A stretch of DNA of 64,000 bases, from contig CAWKNX010000018.1 in assembly GCA_963851085.1 (NCBI GenBank), positions 558,001 through 622,000 on the forward strand, read 5' to 3'. Under the pieces are notes generated by a model. The model made no database searches. It was not told where the DNA came from and saw only the letters and a list, made by a program, of their open reading frames with translations. The stretch comes from DATFVJ01 sp963851085. GTDB lineage: Bacteria > Actinomycetota > Actinomycetes > Streptosporangiales > Streptosporangiaceae. The position numbers were made by a program, and so were the translations under genes. Positions 54,226 through 63,606 of the stretch are shown one piece after another (within the stretch, counting starts at the first letter, position 1; each line of letters begins with the position of its first letter).

Positions 54226-56037
54226 TTGTGGATGACGGTGCGCAGGGGCTACGGGCTGACGCGGGCGCGGCGTGGTGTCCGCAGGCCCGGGGCCATCGCG
54301 GGGGTTCTTGCCACGGGGATCGTGGCCGTCGCGAGCGCCTGCTCGAACGGCCAGCCGGCGTCGGCTGCGTGCTCGCAGCTTGTGCTGACCGTTGCCGCGG
54401 CGCCGCAGATCGCTCCGGCGATCGGGAGTAGCGCGGAGCGCTACAACGCCGGGCACCCGAAACCTGGCGGCTACTGCGTACAGGTCAACGTCACACAGGC
54501 CGATCCGGCGCAGGTGGCGAGCTCGCTCTCCGGCCAGGGGGTGATCACCACGCCGGTAAACCCTGACGCCTGGATTCCCGATTCATCGCTCTGGGTCGAT
54601 CAGGCGCGCGTGACGGCGGCTGGTGCCGCCCGGGTGGCCGCCACGGGCCAGTCGGTGGCGATCTCCCCGATCGTGCTCGCCCTGCCCCGCACGGTCGCCC
54701 GCGAGCTGGGTGCGTCCGGTCACGCGCCGAGCTGGAAGATGCTGATCCCGACATCGTTGCCGACCAACACGGCCAGCGGCGGTTCGCCGGCGACGGCCAC
54801 GTCAGGAAGCTCCGCGGGCACCGCGCTCCAACTCAAGATCCTTGACCCTGCGACCAATGCCGCGGGCATGGCCAGCCTGCTGGCCATGCGGTCGGTGGTC
54901 GGGCATGGACCGACTGGGCTGGTTACCTTCGTGACTGTCGCGCGAGTGGCGCAGTTCCTGGCCGAGCCCAACAACCGCTCGCTGTTCAAGGCGATGTTCT
55001 CCGCCTCGCAGCCCACCGGCGGGCTCACCTCCGAACAGGCCGTCTGGGATCACAACAACACCCAGCCCACACATCCGGTGACCGCCGTTTACCTGTCGGA
55101 GGGCTCGCCGATGCTGGACTTCCCGTACGTCATGACAACAAAGAATTCAGCCAAACGGCTCGCGCTCGCGGATTTCACCCGCTCACTGCGCACCCCGGCT
55201 GGGCAGCAGGCAATCCAAGGCCAGGGGCTGCGCACTCCTGACGGCGCCGCGGCGTTCGGGTTCGGCCCGACGTCGGGGGTCGCTACGGAGGCACCGGCCG
55301 CGCTCCCGATGCCCAGCGCCACGGTCGCTGACGCGGTCAGCCAGATGTGGGCCCGGATTCTGATCGGCGCGCGGATGCTCATCGTGCTTGACGAGTCGCC
55401 ATCGATGGGCAACCTGGTAGAGGGCACCAACATCACACGCCTCGAGGCGATACAGCAATTGAGTGTGCAGGGAATCAGCCTGTTCAATAAGAACGACGTC
55501 ATCGGCCTGTGGACATTCGACACGGGCCTCGCCGACCCGTTCAACTATCGCGTCGTGCTGCCGATGCGTCCGCTGAACCAGCAGGTCACCGTTCCCGCCG
55601 CCACTGGTGGTCACGTTACAGGCACGCAGCGCGAACTGCTGCTCGGGGCGATGGCGGCGCAGCGGCCGCAGGTGGACACGGTCACTGCGCTCTACGAGAC
55701 CATCCGGTCCGCGTACCGGGAGGTCAGCAGTGGCTACATACCCGACAGGTTCAACGGCGTCATCGTGGACACGGACGGCACGAATTTCGACCCGAGACCG
55801 AATCCACTCAGTCTGACACAGCTTCTCGCCACCTTGCGCAGTGAGTTCAATCCGCAGCGCCCGGTCAATCTGATCGTCATCGGCTACGGCCACCACTTCG
55901 ACTATCCTTCGATGTCGAAGATCGCGAACGTGACCGATGGCGCGGTGTACGACGCGAACAGCCCGGCAGGGATCAAGAAGTTCTTCGCGCAGATGCTCAC
56001 CCGCCTGGTGTGTAACAACAACTGCCCAGTGCCCTGA
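54226..56037 (+). CDS. Solute-binding-like plus VWA-domain lipoprotein
   Basis: The 601-603-residue protein starts at ATG 54232 or GTG 54226 and has a signal ending in a lipobox-like VASAC (about residue 38). The first 330 residues follow the extracellular solute-binding fold (type 11: LVLTVAAAPQIAPAIGSSAE, RYNAGHPKPGGYCVQVNVTQ). The C-terminal 230 residues are a von Willebrand A domain with an intact MIDAS (MLIVLDESPSMGNL, DxSxS; later GVIVDTDGTNF). It is likely exported and lipid-anchored, binding a ligand and a protein in a metal-dependent way. Confidence 0.85.
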   Translation: MWMTVRRGYGLTRARRGVRRPGAIAGVLATGIVAVASACSNGQPASAACSQLVLTVAAAPQIAPAIGSSAERYNAGHPKPGGYCVQVNVTQADPAQVASSLSGQGVITTPVNPDAWIPDSSLWVDQARVTAAGAARVAATGQSVAISPIVLALPRTVARELGASGHAPSWKMLIPTSLPTNTASGGSPATATSGSSAGTALQLKILDPATNAAGMASLLAMRSVVGHGPTGLVTFVTVARVAQFLAEPNNRSLFKAMFSASQPTGGLTSEQAVWDHNNTQPTHPVTAVYLSEGSPMLDFPYVMTTKNSAKRLALADFTRSLRTPAGQQAIQGQGLRTPDGAAAFGFGPTSGVATEAPAALPMPSATVADAVSQMWARILIGARMLIVLDESPSMGNLVEGTNITRLEAIQQLSVQGISLFNKNDVIGLWTFDTGLADPFNYRVVLPMRPLNQQVTVPAATGGHVTGTQRELLLGAMAAQRPQVDTVTALYETIRSAYREVSSGYIPDRFNGVIVDTDGTNFDPRPNPLSLTQLLATLRSEFNPQRPVNLIVIGYGHHFDYPSMSKIANVTDGAVYDANSPAGIKKFFAQMLTRLVCNNNCPVP

Positions 56038-56155
56038 TCCACCTTTGGATGGGCGCAGCCCTGGTCCGCCAGGGCTGCGCCCGGACCACCGGTCGGCCGT
56101 CGTACGCCGGTGACGGATCTGATCTGGTAACCTCATCACCTGCGGCCGGGCTTGC

Positions 56156-56198
56156 GCCCGCCCCCTTAGCTCAGACGGCAGAGCGTCTCCATGGTAAG
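56156..56198 (+). other. Duplicated 5' half of tRNA-Thr (candidate att site, left)
   Basis: The 43-bp segment is identical to 57216-57258, which covers the 5' flank, acceptor, D-arm and anticodon loop of the intact tRNA-Thr. The 3' half is missing here. A direct repeat ending at the anticodon arm is what integration by a tyrosine recombinase leaves behind. Confidence 0.75.
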
Positions 56199-56845
56199 TA
56201 TCAAGCTCGAAACGCTGTGCTGACCTGCGGAAACGCTGACGGTGGCTGACCGGTGTTGACAGAGTTAGACGCTCTAAATGTGCTCACCCAGTGAACGTCG
56301 CGGCCACGCATTACCGACCATCCGCTGGCGATCAGCCGGGACCGCCCTCTACCGCCCCGAGGCTCTCGCCACGCTGCGTGGCCAGCCGCGGGACGGCCGT
56401 CATCTCGGCTATGAGCGTATAGGTGTCGGCATGCAAGATACCGGGGCTTTCACGGGCCGTGACCCGTTGGGCGAAACCGCTGCGCCTCTGCGGCACGTGC
56501 CGCCTGACGCGCTGCCGATGTCTGCCTTGTCTGCTCACGAACCAGACGGCGCTCACGCCATCGGCCAACCCACCGAGCAAGCATGGTCTTCACCATTCCC
56601 ACCTTTCCTGGCCTTCATGGATGAGCCATGGCGAGCCAAGCTGGCCCGTCCGCTGCTCCACCTGCTGATCCCCCGGTTGCGATGCTGCCGACGTCAGTGG
56701 CCAGGCACAGTCCAGGTTTCGAGCGTACGCCCACAGAACGACGCCGACAGTATCGCCAACGCGGCAAAGCACATTCCATGCGCCGCTTCCCGGCCCCATT
56801 ACGGGAGAAGCCGGGCATTCAAAGCTCCCAACGCGCCGGGGGCCA
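56199..56845. other. Remnant DNA within the candidate element
   Basis: Between the tRNA fragment and the recombinase remnant no intact gene is evident. Several open frames exist, one running 56278-56883, but none shows domains or a good start. Probably eroded cargo. Confidence 0.4.
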
Positions 56846-57083
56846 TCAACCGTAGGGGTTCCCCTCTTCGTCGAGCCAGCTGAAGAGTTGCTGTAGGGAC
56901 TGGTAGCGCGGTGCGGGCGCGGTGCGATCAAGCTCCGCCACGATGAACGCCTCGACGTGTTCGCGGCGGATGTTGTCAGCCGCGGTGGGCATCCCGTTGT
57001 CGGCCTGGAGCGCGCGCCGTCTTCGGTGTAGGCGCGGATGGTGCGGGGAGATAGGTTGGCTGCCTCCAGAGGTGGAGACGCCA
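56846..57083 (-). pseudogene. Tyrosine recombinase (integrase) N-terminal remnant
   Basis: The minus strand encodes LEAANLSPRTIRAYTEDGA and, after one frame change near 57000, NGMPTAADNIRREHVEAFIV, AELDRTAPAPRYQSLQQLFS and WLDEEGNPYG before a stop. This is the SAM-like core-binding domain of XerC/phage-type integrases. The catalytic domain is absent. It lies between the two tRNA-Thr copies. Confidence 0.7.
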
Positions 57084-57219
57084 GGCGGGCAGTAATCCGC
57101 TAAGCTCTCCTACGCAAGTGGTGGGAGCAGCGGCCTAGGCTATTGCTAGGTGACCGCTGTGCACGACCCGGACAGACGGCCGACAGGCCCGAAACCCCAG
57201 GTCAGACAACTAAATGCCC

Positions 57220-57295
57220 GCCCCCTTAGCTCAGACGGCAGAGCGTCTCCATGGTAAGGAGAAGGTCTACGGTTCGATTCCGTAAGGGGGCTCCA
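57220..57295 (+). tRNA. tRNA-Thr (anticodon GGT)
   Basis: Acceptor GCCCCCT pairs with AGGGGGC, with discriminator T and encoded CCA. The D-arm is TAGCTCAG...GAGC, and the anticodon stem TCTCC/GGAGA has loop ATGGTAA, giving anticodon GGT for threonine. The T-arm is TACGG-TTCGATT-CCGTA. All arms are canonical. Its 5' half is repeated 1.06 kb upstream. Confidence 0.92.
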
Positions 57296-57479
57296 GGTCA
57301 GAGCGCTGATTCGGTCAGGGCCGGTATCGTGGTGGGGACAGTGGTGGGGACTAACGGTCAGAGGAGGGTCGGTGGCCGCTTAGCTCAGCGGCGCAGCACC
57401 GGCTTAGGACTGCTCACAGTGCCTCAGTGGGATCGCCGTCGCCCGCCCAAGAGGCCTACGCCCCGCTGACCTGCTACCA

Positions 57480-57938
57480 GTGGGTGACATATCTGCTCCG
57501 CGCCGTCCCGGTGACGAGCTCTGGGACTATCGCGAGGGCTTCGAGACGACCATGCGCCCCGCTGAGCTGCTGTGGAGCCCAGGACCGATGACTGACGCGC
57601 TCGAGACGTGGCGACGTGATGGATCTGCCTGGCAGGACGACTCGACCCCTATCCTCGACCGTGCCTTCTACATCCGCTATCCATCGGGCTCTGACGATCC
57701 AGAGCTCCCACAGAGTCGCGAGGCGGCGGAGGGGCTCGTCGAGAGCGAGCGGACAGGGCGTTGGCTGGTGATGGTCGCCGGCCATCCCTTCGCAGCCTTC
57801 AACCACAGTCGGCACACGGTCCACCCCAGTGAGCTGAAGTGCGGCTGGTGCGGGTCATGCCAGGCGACGTCCTTCGACATCCACCGCTCCCTGGTGGCCG
57901 CACTGCGTGTGGACGCTAATCCCGCCCTGTATTCCTGA
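57480..57938 (+). CDS. Hypothetical protein, 152 residues or fewer
   Basis: A frame from GTG 57480 (or ATG 57552, MRPAELLWSPGPMTDALETW) encodes a Trp-rich protein with HPSELKCGWCGSCQATSFDI. The Cys pairs suggest metal or disulfide. I do not recognise the family. It is notable that the stop TGA is part of the IS target duplication, so the IS landed exactly at the 3' end. Confidence 0.5.
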   Translation: MGDISAPRRPGDELWDYREGFETTMRPAELLWSPGPMTDALETWRRDGSAWQDDSTPILDRAFYIRYPSGSDDPELPQSREAAEGLVESERTGRWLVMVAGHPFAAFNHSRHTVHPSELKCGWCGSCQATSFDIHRSLVAALRVDANPALYS

Positions 57939-57939
57939 G

Positions 57940-59690
57940 CCTGGATCCACCGACCATCTTGGCCTGAATTAGGGAACTCGCGCACGAAAGTGCCCTCTGA
58001 CCTGGGATGATACGGGTTTAGACGCCTCGATCTCCCCAAGTCGAGAGGGCACTTGGCAAGTGTATTTCCGGCACGCGGCCCAGAAGACACATTTGGTGTC
58101 CGGCAACAAAAATCTGCTCGCGGCCGCCGGTGTGGAGCCGGCGATGCGGCTCGCTGATGCGGCCGGGCTGGACCGCCTGGTGGCCGGCCACGTCGGCGTC
58201 GCCGGCCCCCAGGCCGCGAGCACGCCGCTGAAAATCGGCTGCCTGGTCACCGGGATGCTGATGGGCGCCGACTCCATCGATGACATGAACCTGCTGCGTG
58301 ACTGCGGCCTGCACCACGTGCTCACCGAGGTCCGGGCGCCCTCGACACTCGGCAGCTTCCTGCGCGCGTTCCACCACGGCAACGTCCGCCAGCTGGACGC
58401 GGTGCACCGGCGGCTGCTGGCCGGCCTGGCCACCCGGGCACCGCTGCTGCCCGGCAAGGACGTGCTGGCCTACCCCGGCATCGATGCCTGCCAGCGCCGG
58501 GTCTACGGGGTGACCAAGCAGGGCGCCGCGTTCGGCGCCACCAAGATCCAGGGCAAGGTCGTCACCGTCCGCGGCCTGAACCTGCTGGCCTCCAGCCTGT
58601 CCACCCGCACCGGCGCGCCCCTGCTGTCCGGGGTCCGGCTGCGCGGCGGATCAGCGAACTGCACCCGCGGCGCGGCGTCCTTCCTGCGCGAGCAGATCGG
58701 CACCGCCCGGGACGCCGGCGTCACCGGCGGCCTGATCGCCCGGATGGACTCCTCCTACTACAACGGCAAGGCCATCAAGGCCTGCCGTGACCTGGGCGCC
58801 TGCTTCTCGGTCACGATGCGGATGGACCCGAAGGTGCGCCGCCGCATCGCCCAAATCCCTGACGGCGAGTGGGTCACGATCAAATACCCGCACGCGATCT
58901 GGGACGAAGACGAGAAGGCATGGATCTCTGATGCCGAGGTCGCCGAGATCGGCTACACCGCGTTCACCTCGGACAAGGCCCGCGCCGTCACCGCCCGGAT
59001 GATCGTCCGCCGGGTCCGGCGCCTCAACCCCCAGGCCGGCCAGGGCCAGCAGATCCTGCCGGGGATGCCCGATGAGATCACCTACCGCTACCACCCGGTC
59101 TTCACCGACAACCCGCACCCGATGCTGGCCGCCGAAGAAGAGCACCGCGACCACGCCATCTGCGAGCAGGGCTTCGCCGACATCATCGACGGCCCGCTGG
59201 CCCACCTGCCATCGGCGGACTTCAGCGCCAACGCCGCCTGGGCGGTCCTGGCCGCGATCTCCCAGAACATCTTGCGCGCCGCCGGGGCGCTGGCCTCGCT
59301 GTTTCACGCCAAAGCCCGCGGCGCCACCCTCCGCCGTGACCTGATCAACGTGCCCGCCAGCACCGCACGCACCGGCCGCGGTGACCTCACCCTGCGCGGC
59401 ATCGCCGGCTGGTACGCCGAACAAGCCTGCCTCGCCCTGCACACCGCGACCCGGCCCGGCGCCCGCGGCCCCCCCCACCCCCGGCACGGCCTGACCCGCC
59501 CAAACCCCGGTCACGCCCCGACGAACGGCCCACCGCGGCCACCCCGGCCCCTGCCCCCAACCACTTTGATCATGGACAGGCCGCGCAAAGGGCGGGCGGC
59601 AGGGCCACGACGCCCCGATTCACCGGGGAAAACTCCCCGGGCAGAAATCGGGCCAGAAACACTCCTCCGAGAATGGTCGGTGGATCCAGG
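57940..59690 (+). mobile_element. IS1380-family insertion sequence, complete
   Basis: Terminal inverted repeats CCTGGATCCACCGACCAT (left, 57940) and its complement (right, ending 59690) are perfect over 18 bp. The element is flanked by the 5-bp direct repeat CTGAG (57935-57939 and 59691-59695), a target duplication. A further hairpin pairs AAGTGCCCTCT (about 57986) with AGAGGGCACTT (about 58040) just inside the left end. One transposase gene fills the element. Confidence 0.9.
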
Positions 59691-59694
59691 CTGA
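58060..59694 (+). CDS. IS1380-family transposase
   Basis: The about 540-residue frame carries the DDE transposase of IS1380 type: VLAYPGIDACQRRVYGVTKQ (first Asp), a long middle and GGLIARMDSSYYNGKAIKAC (second Asp). Later, DHAICEQGFADIIDG includes an acidic residue in the expected place. The catalytic core ends near WYAEQACLALHTATRPG. The frame then runs on through Pro/Arg-rich sequence over the right end. Probably active, given intact ends and direct repeats. Confidence 0.9.
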   Translation: MYFRHAAQKTHLVSGNKNLLAAAGVEPAMRLADAAGLDRLVAGHVGVAGPQAASTPLKIGCLVTGMLMGADSIDDMNLLRDCGLHHVLTEVRAPSTLGSFLRAFHHGNVRQLDAVHRRLLAGLATRAPLLPGKDVLAYPGIDACQRRVYGVTKQGAAFGATKIQGKVVTVRGLNLLASSLSTRTGAPLLSGVRLRGGSANCTRGAASFLREQIGTARDAGVTGGLIARMDSSYYNGKAIKACRDLGACFSVTMRMDPKVRRRIAQIPDGEWVTIKYPHAIWDEDEKAWISDAEVAEIGYTAFTSDKARAVTARMIVRRVRRLNPQAGQGQQILPGMPDEITYRYHPVFTDNPHPMLAAEEEHRDHAICEQGFADIIDGPLAHLPSADFSANAAWAVLAAISQNILRAAGALASLFHAKARGATLRRDLINVPASTARTGRGDLTLRGIAGWYAEQACLALHTATRPGARGPPHPRHGLTRPNPGHAPTNGPPRPPRPLPPTTLIMDRPRKGRAAGPRRPDSPGKTPRAEIGPETLLREWSVDPG

Positions 59695-59773
59695 GCGTGC
59701 TGGCGCTATGCACGCAGGGGACAGGTCAGCCGACACTCTAGGCTCGCTGTAATGGCGGGACGAGCCCGATGCT

Positions 59774-60515
59774 GTGAGCTATCCGGAGCGCCATGCGCTG
59801 ATCGCTGACATGTGCGGTCTCCTCAAAGCAGCACGCCTCCCCTTGACCGACGAGTGGAAGCGCTACGACCTGGATGCCGAGGGGTGGAGGGCTCTCGAGC
59901 AGCTGACCGACCGCCTCATACATCATCTGCACTTCGAGCATCTCGTCCGTAAGGAGCTGCGCAGCGCCGTCCGTGACGCCGTTCGGCGCTACAGGAACCC
60001 TCCGACGGGACAGCGGCCTGACAGCAAGAAGTTTGCCGCCGAGATCCTCGACGGCCTGGCACGGCAGCCGACGAGACGGACGTTCTACCTCGGCGTGCAA
60101 CACCTCACGCTGCCCCACGGGACTATCGTCGGTGATGCACGGTTCCTTCGGCTCTTGGAGGACGAGGTGCTCGCTGAGAGCTTCGAACGGTTCAGCGATG
60201 CGGCACCTGCGCTGGTGTGCGAGGTGGAGGTGACCGGGGGCACCGATGAGCTGCTACTGCAACGTGCACACAAGACCGCCGAGCGGGCTCTGGCGCTCGT
60301 GCGTCAGCAGATGCTCTTCGGCTTCGCGTCCAAGATCTACTTGGACCAGGTCATGTTCGGGCTTGACGGGAAGTACACCTGGCGTGCGGGGGCCGACCTG
60401 GCCCGGGCAGGGTGGTGGCGAGACCCCGCGCCGATCCCCATGGACCTGACGGGTCCCCAGACCAGCGAGTGGCGCGCCAAGCTCGACGGCTTATCCGCCG
60501 ATTACCTGGCCGTCG
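59774..60515 (+). CDS. Unknown accessory protein, about 240 residues, 3' end disrupted
   Basis: The frame starts MSYPERHALIADMCGLLKAA and reads as a well-folded helical protein (WRALEQLTDRLIHHLHFEHL, LLQRAHKTAERALALVRQQM, FASKIYLDQVMFGLDG) up to LDGLSADYLAV. There the good sequence jumps to another frame (next entry). Composition is like a HEPN- or ApeA-like defence protein, but I cannot assign it. Confidence 0.5.
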
Positions 60516-61601
60516 GTGCAGGCAGCGTGGCTGGATGCCAGGACCGCGGAGCTGTCCGGATGGTCGGTTGCCACGCAGATCGGATTTCTTCTTGCCCTTG
60601 GGGCTCCCACTGCGCGAATCGTAGACGTCATCGACTCGCTGCACCCGGCAGTCCGGCGGCAGTATTGGGAGACGGTTCGCCCAATCAAGGTCGATGACGG
60701 CGCGCTCGCAGATGTTGTCGACCGACTCCTGGCGCATGACCGACCGTGGGTCGCGATCGAACTCCTCAGCCTTACGTGTCACCGGCTCAATCAGGGTGTG
60801 AGTTCCGCGGTCTCGGCCGATCAGGTCGTTACGGTCTTGGACCGTGCCCTGGATAGTGATTCGACCGATCCCGGCTTGGCCTCACGTGCCGCGTTCGACA
60901 TCGGCCAGCTTTTGGACTACCTGGAAGGTGTCGGCGTCGCAGAGGCAACGCTGGCACGGCTCGAATGGAGCTACTTCCGGGTCCTCGAGTACACGCGTCA
61001 GCCTCACGCTCTCTACAGGGTCCTTTCCGCGGATCCGGAGCTCTTTGTCGAGTTGGTGTGTCGCGTATATCGCGCTAAGAAGGCGCCACCATCTGCCAAG
61101 GCGGATGATGGTGACGCTGCCATCGCTCAGAATGCCTGGTCAGTTCTCCATGCATGGAGGCCGCGGCTGGGCGAGCCCGGAGGGATCGACAGCCGCAACC
61201 TTCGTTCTTGGGTCGAACGGGCGCGCGCCGAACTCGCAACGCGCGACCGTGCCGATATCGGCGATCACCAGATCGGGCAGACGCTGTCAGGCCCATCGCT
61301 GGGAGCAGACAGCATCTGGCCGGCGGAGGAAATCCGCAAGCTGATTGAAGACCTGCAGAGCACCAACTTCGGGTCGGGCCTCGTCATCGGGGTCTTCAAC
61401 TCGAGAGGAGTCACGACTCGGGGCGTCTACGACGGCGGAGCCCAAGAGTGGGCGCTGGCGGCGAAATACCGACGCTGGGGCGAAGCTGTCATCAACAGAT
61501 GGCGGCGCACAGGCGGTGTGCTCACGCAACTGGGGGACGAATATGAGCGCGACGCTCGGCGGCAAGATCTCGAGGCTCACGCGCGCGCGAACGATGTGTA
61601 G
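60483..61601 (+). pseudogene. C-terminal part of a large unknown protein
   Basis: A frame open from about 60483 reads ITWPSVQAAWLDARTAELSG, VATQIGFLLALGAPTARIVD and, at its end, GLVIGVFNSRGVTTRGVYDG and LTQLGDEYERDARRQDLEAH. These blocks resemble the C-terminal region of 1,100-1,300-residue accessory proteins in bacteria. The N-terminal part is missing; only a GTG at 60516 could start it. The junction with the preceding gene is probably a deletion. Function unknown, defence suspected from context. Confidence 0.5.
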
Positions 61602-61780
61602 CGCCCAGCCGTCGTCGTCGCGATCGAGCCGCTCGAGAGGCGTTGCTGCCGACAAACGCGCTGTTCCACGCAGTGGCACGTCGGGCGTCGCCTGGCGTTC
61701 GAGTGGGAGTTTTCAGCTCTACCAGGTGTCCGATGGCAGAGCGACGTCTTGACCGATCTATACCCTGCCAACTAGCTCAT

Positions 61781-61837
61781 ACTTGAGATCAAGTGAAGTA
61801 GTGTACTCACAAGTACCCTGCATAGTATCTCAATACT
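61781..61837 (+). promoter_or_regulatory. Three phased inverted repeats before the AbiE-type pair
   Basis: ACTTGA-GA-TCAAGT (61781-61794), GTACT-N4-AGTAC (61803-61816) and AGTAT-N4-ATACT (61824-61837) are centred 22 and 21 bp apart, two helical turns each. The -10-like TATATT at 61842-61847 follows directly. AbiEi antitoxins repress their operon from such repeats. Confidence 0.65.
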
Positions 61838-61850
61838 GAGGTATATTGCA

Positions 61851-62600
61851 GTGGTGCCACGATACTCCACGCTCAGTCGCCTCGCAGAGATCGCTGAGGA
61901 TCAGTGGGGCCTTATCACTCGCCGTCAGGCCGAGCGCGCCGGCGTCTCGCAGGCCACCCTGCAACGTCTCGCAACAACGGGCATCCTTGACCGGGTGGCA
62001 CAAGGGGTGTATCGGCTCACGGGGGCGCCGCCACCGGATCACCTCGAGCTCCGGGCAGCCTGGCTGCAGCTCGCCCCGGAGGTTCCGGCATGGGAGCGAA
62101 CCCCAGATCAGGGGGTCGTCTCCCACCGCTCCGCCGCAGCGCTGTACGGCCTCGGGCACCTCCCCGCGGATCGGCACGAGTTCACCCTCCCGGTTCGGCG
62201 GCAGTCTCGCCGTAAGGACGTCCGGCTGCATCAGCGACCCGTTTCCCCGAGCGAGCGGGTCGTCCTCCACGGGATGCCCGTCACACGGCCGTCGCGCATC
62301 GCCGCCGACCTCCTCGACGACAAGGAAGACCCCGAAGCGGTGGCGCAGGTCATCGCCGACGCCATTCGCTCCATCTACGACTATCCGGGGACGTTCGCGG
62401 ACGCGCTTGCGCCCCACGCGGCTCGCTTTGGGCTCCGGCGCGGAGATGGCCTCGCCCTGCTTCGCTGGCTCCTCGACACCGTTGGCGACCCAGAGACGTC
62501 TCGATGGATAGAGGAGGCGAGAGCCCACGTCGCACGCCCCTCCGCCGAGCACAACGGGAAGCTGCCAGCTAGTCCCCTTGCGGAAGCTCGGCGCCGATGA
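61851..62600 (+). CDS. abiEi: AbiEi-type antitoxin (type IV toxin-antitoxin)
   Basis: The 249-residue protein has the AbiEi N-terminal wHTH (GLITRRQAERAGVSQATLQR, LATTGILDRVAQGVYRL) and the C-terminal domain (GVVSHRSAAALYGLGHLPAD, MPVTRPSRIAADLLDD). GTG 61851 or 61854 is the start; the promoter -10 is so close that the message is nearly leaderless. The next gene overlaps by 4 nt. In AbiE systems the antitoxin neutralises the toxin without lasting contact and represses the promoter. Confidence 0.85.
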   Translation: MVPRYSTLSRLAEIAEDQWGLITRRQAERAGVSQATLQRLATTGILDRVAQGVYRLTGAPPPDHLELRAAWLQLAPEVPAWERTPDQGVVSHRSAAALYGLGHLPADRHEFTLPVRRQSRRKDVRLHQRPVSPSERVVLHGMPVTRPSRIAADLLDDKEDPEAVAQVIADAIRSIYDYPGTFADALAPHAARFGLRRGDGLALLRWLLDTVGDPETSRWIEEARAHVARPSAEHNGKLPASPLAEARRR

Positions 62601-63490
62601 CGGACGGCCGTTCGTACGGCAGTCCTGCGGCCTTTCGGCAGGCGCTCACCCAAAAGCTCAGGGATCTAGCCACCAGGAGCCGTTGGACGCTGCAGCAGCT
62701 CCAGCGACAGATGGCGTACGACCGCCTCCTGGAGCGCCTCTACCTCGTGGACGAGGGCTGGATCATCAAGGGGGCGACCGCACTACTCGCCCGTGACATC
62801 GGTGTCCGGAGCACCATCGACATCGACGTCTACCGCGAGGTGGCTCGCGAGATCGCCGAGGTGGACGTGCGCCGGGCGGCCGCCCTTGACATTGGCGACT
62901 GGTTCCGCTTCGAGATCGGCCCTCCTCGGCCGATCGTCGATACGGGCGGTGTCCGCCTTCCCGTGACCGCCCTCGTGGGGAACACCGTGTGGGTCCAATT
63001 CCACGTCGACCTGGTCGGGACGGATCTCCGCATGACCGGCGAGCCCGAGGACGTTCCCCCGCTGGCCCGGGTGGTCATGCCCGACGTGGAACAGCATGGA
63101 TATCGCGCCTATCCGCTCATCGATCACGTCGCGGACAAGGTGTGCGCGATCATCGAGCGGCACGGTCCCACGGAGGCGCCGTCGACGCGCTTTCGCGACC
63201 TCGTCGACCTCGTGGCCATCGTCCTCGCCGCGTCGGTGGATGCCGAGCCGCAGATCGCCGCTCTGCGATCCGAGGCGCAGCGCCGCGGCCTGCAGCTGCC
63301 GGAGCAGTTCGGCGTCCCAGACCGGGCGCTGTGGGGCACCGGCTACGCTGCCGAGGCCCGACGCTCCCTTCTGCCGACGGCGCGAACCCTGGACGAGGCC
63401 CTGGCTACGTTCACGCCGTTTCTCGATCCGCTCCTGGATGGGACCGCGCGCGGCGTGTGGGACCCGCGAAACGCATGCTGGACATCGTGA
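62597..63490 (+). CDS. abiEii: AbiEii/AbiGii-family nucleotidyltransferase toxin
   Basis: The 297-residue protein shows the nucleotidyltransferase motif: WIIKGATALLARDIGVRSTI followed by DIDVY (Asp-x-Asp metal site), VQFHVDLVGTDLRM (third acidic region) and YPLIDHVADKVCAIIERHG (Lys and acidic residues). AbiEii toxins modify tRNA or other RNA ends and trigger abortive infection. ATG 62597 overlaps the antitoxin stop. The pair appears complete and intact. Confidence 0.85.
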   Translation: MTDGRSYGSPAAFRQALTQKLRDLATRSRWTLQQLQRQMAYDRLLERLYLVDEGWIIKGATALLARDIGVRSTIDIDVYREVAREIAEVDVRRAAALDIGDWFRFEIGPPRPIVDTGGVRLPVTALVGNTVWVQFHVDLVGTDLRMTGEPEDVPPLARVVMPDVEQHGYRAYPLIDHVADKVCAIIERHGPTEAPSTRFRDLVDLVAIVLAASVDAEPQIAALRSEAQRRGLQLPEQFGVPDRALWGTGYAAEARRSLLPTARTLDEALATFTPFLDPLLDGTARGVWDPRNACWTS

Positions 63491-63606
63491 CGCTGATCGT
63501 GTGCTAGCCGGAATTTCAAGGTCGGCTCGCCTTGTGGTCCCGCGAGCACGTCCTGCTTCACGCAGTATCCGATGGGGCTCCTGAGGAACCGGACTAGTCT
63601 CTCCAC

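Noticed and set aside
56278..56883. 201-codon frame inside the tRNA-Thr element
   Set aside because: Overlaps the integrase remnant on the other strand at its end and has no coding signature.
57368..57420. tRNA-like 5' half (GCCGCTTAGCTCAG...) after tRNA-Thr
   Set aside because: D-arm pairing is imperfect, no T-arm follows, and no anticodon can be placed; at most a fragment.
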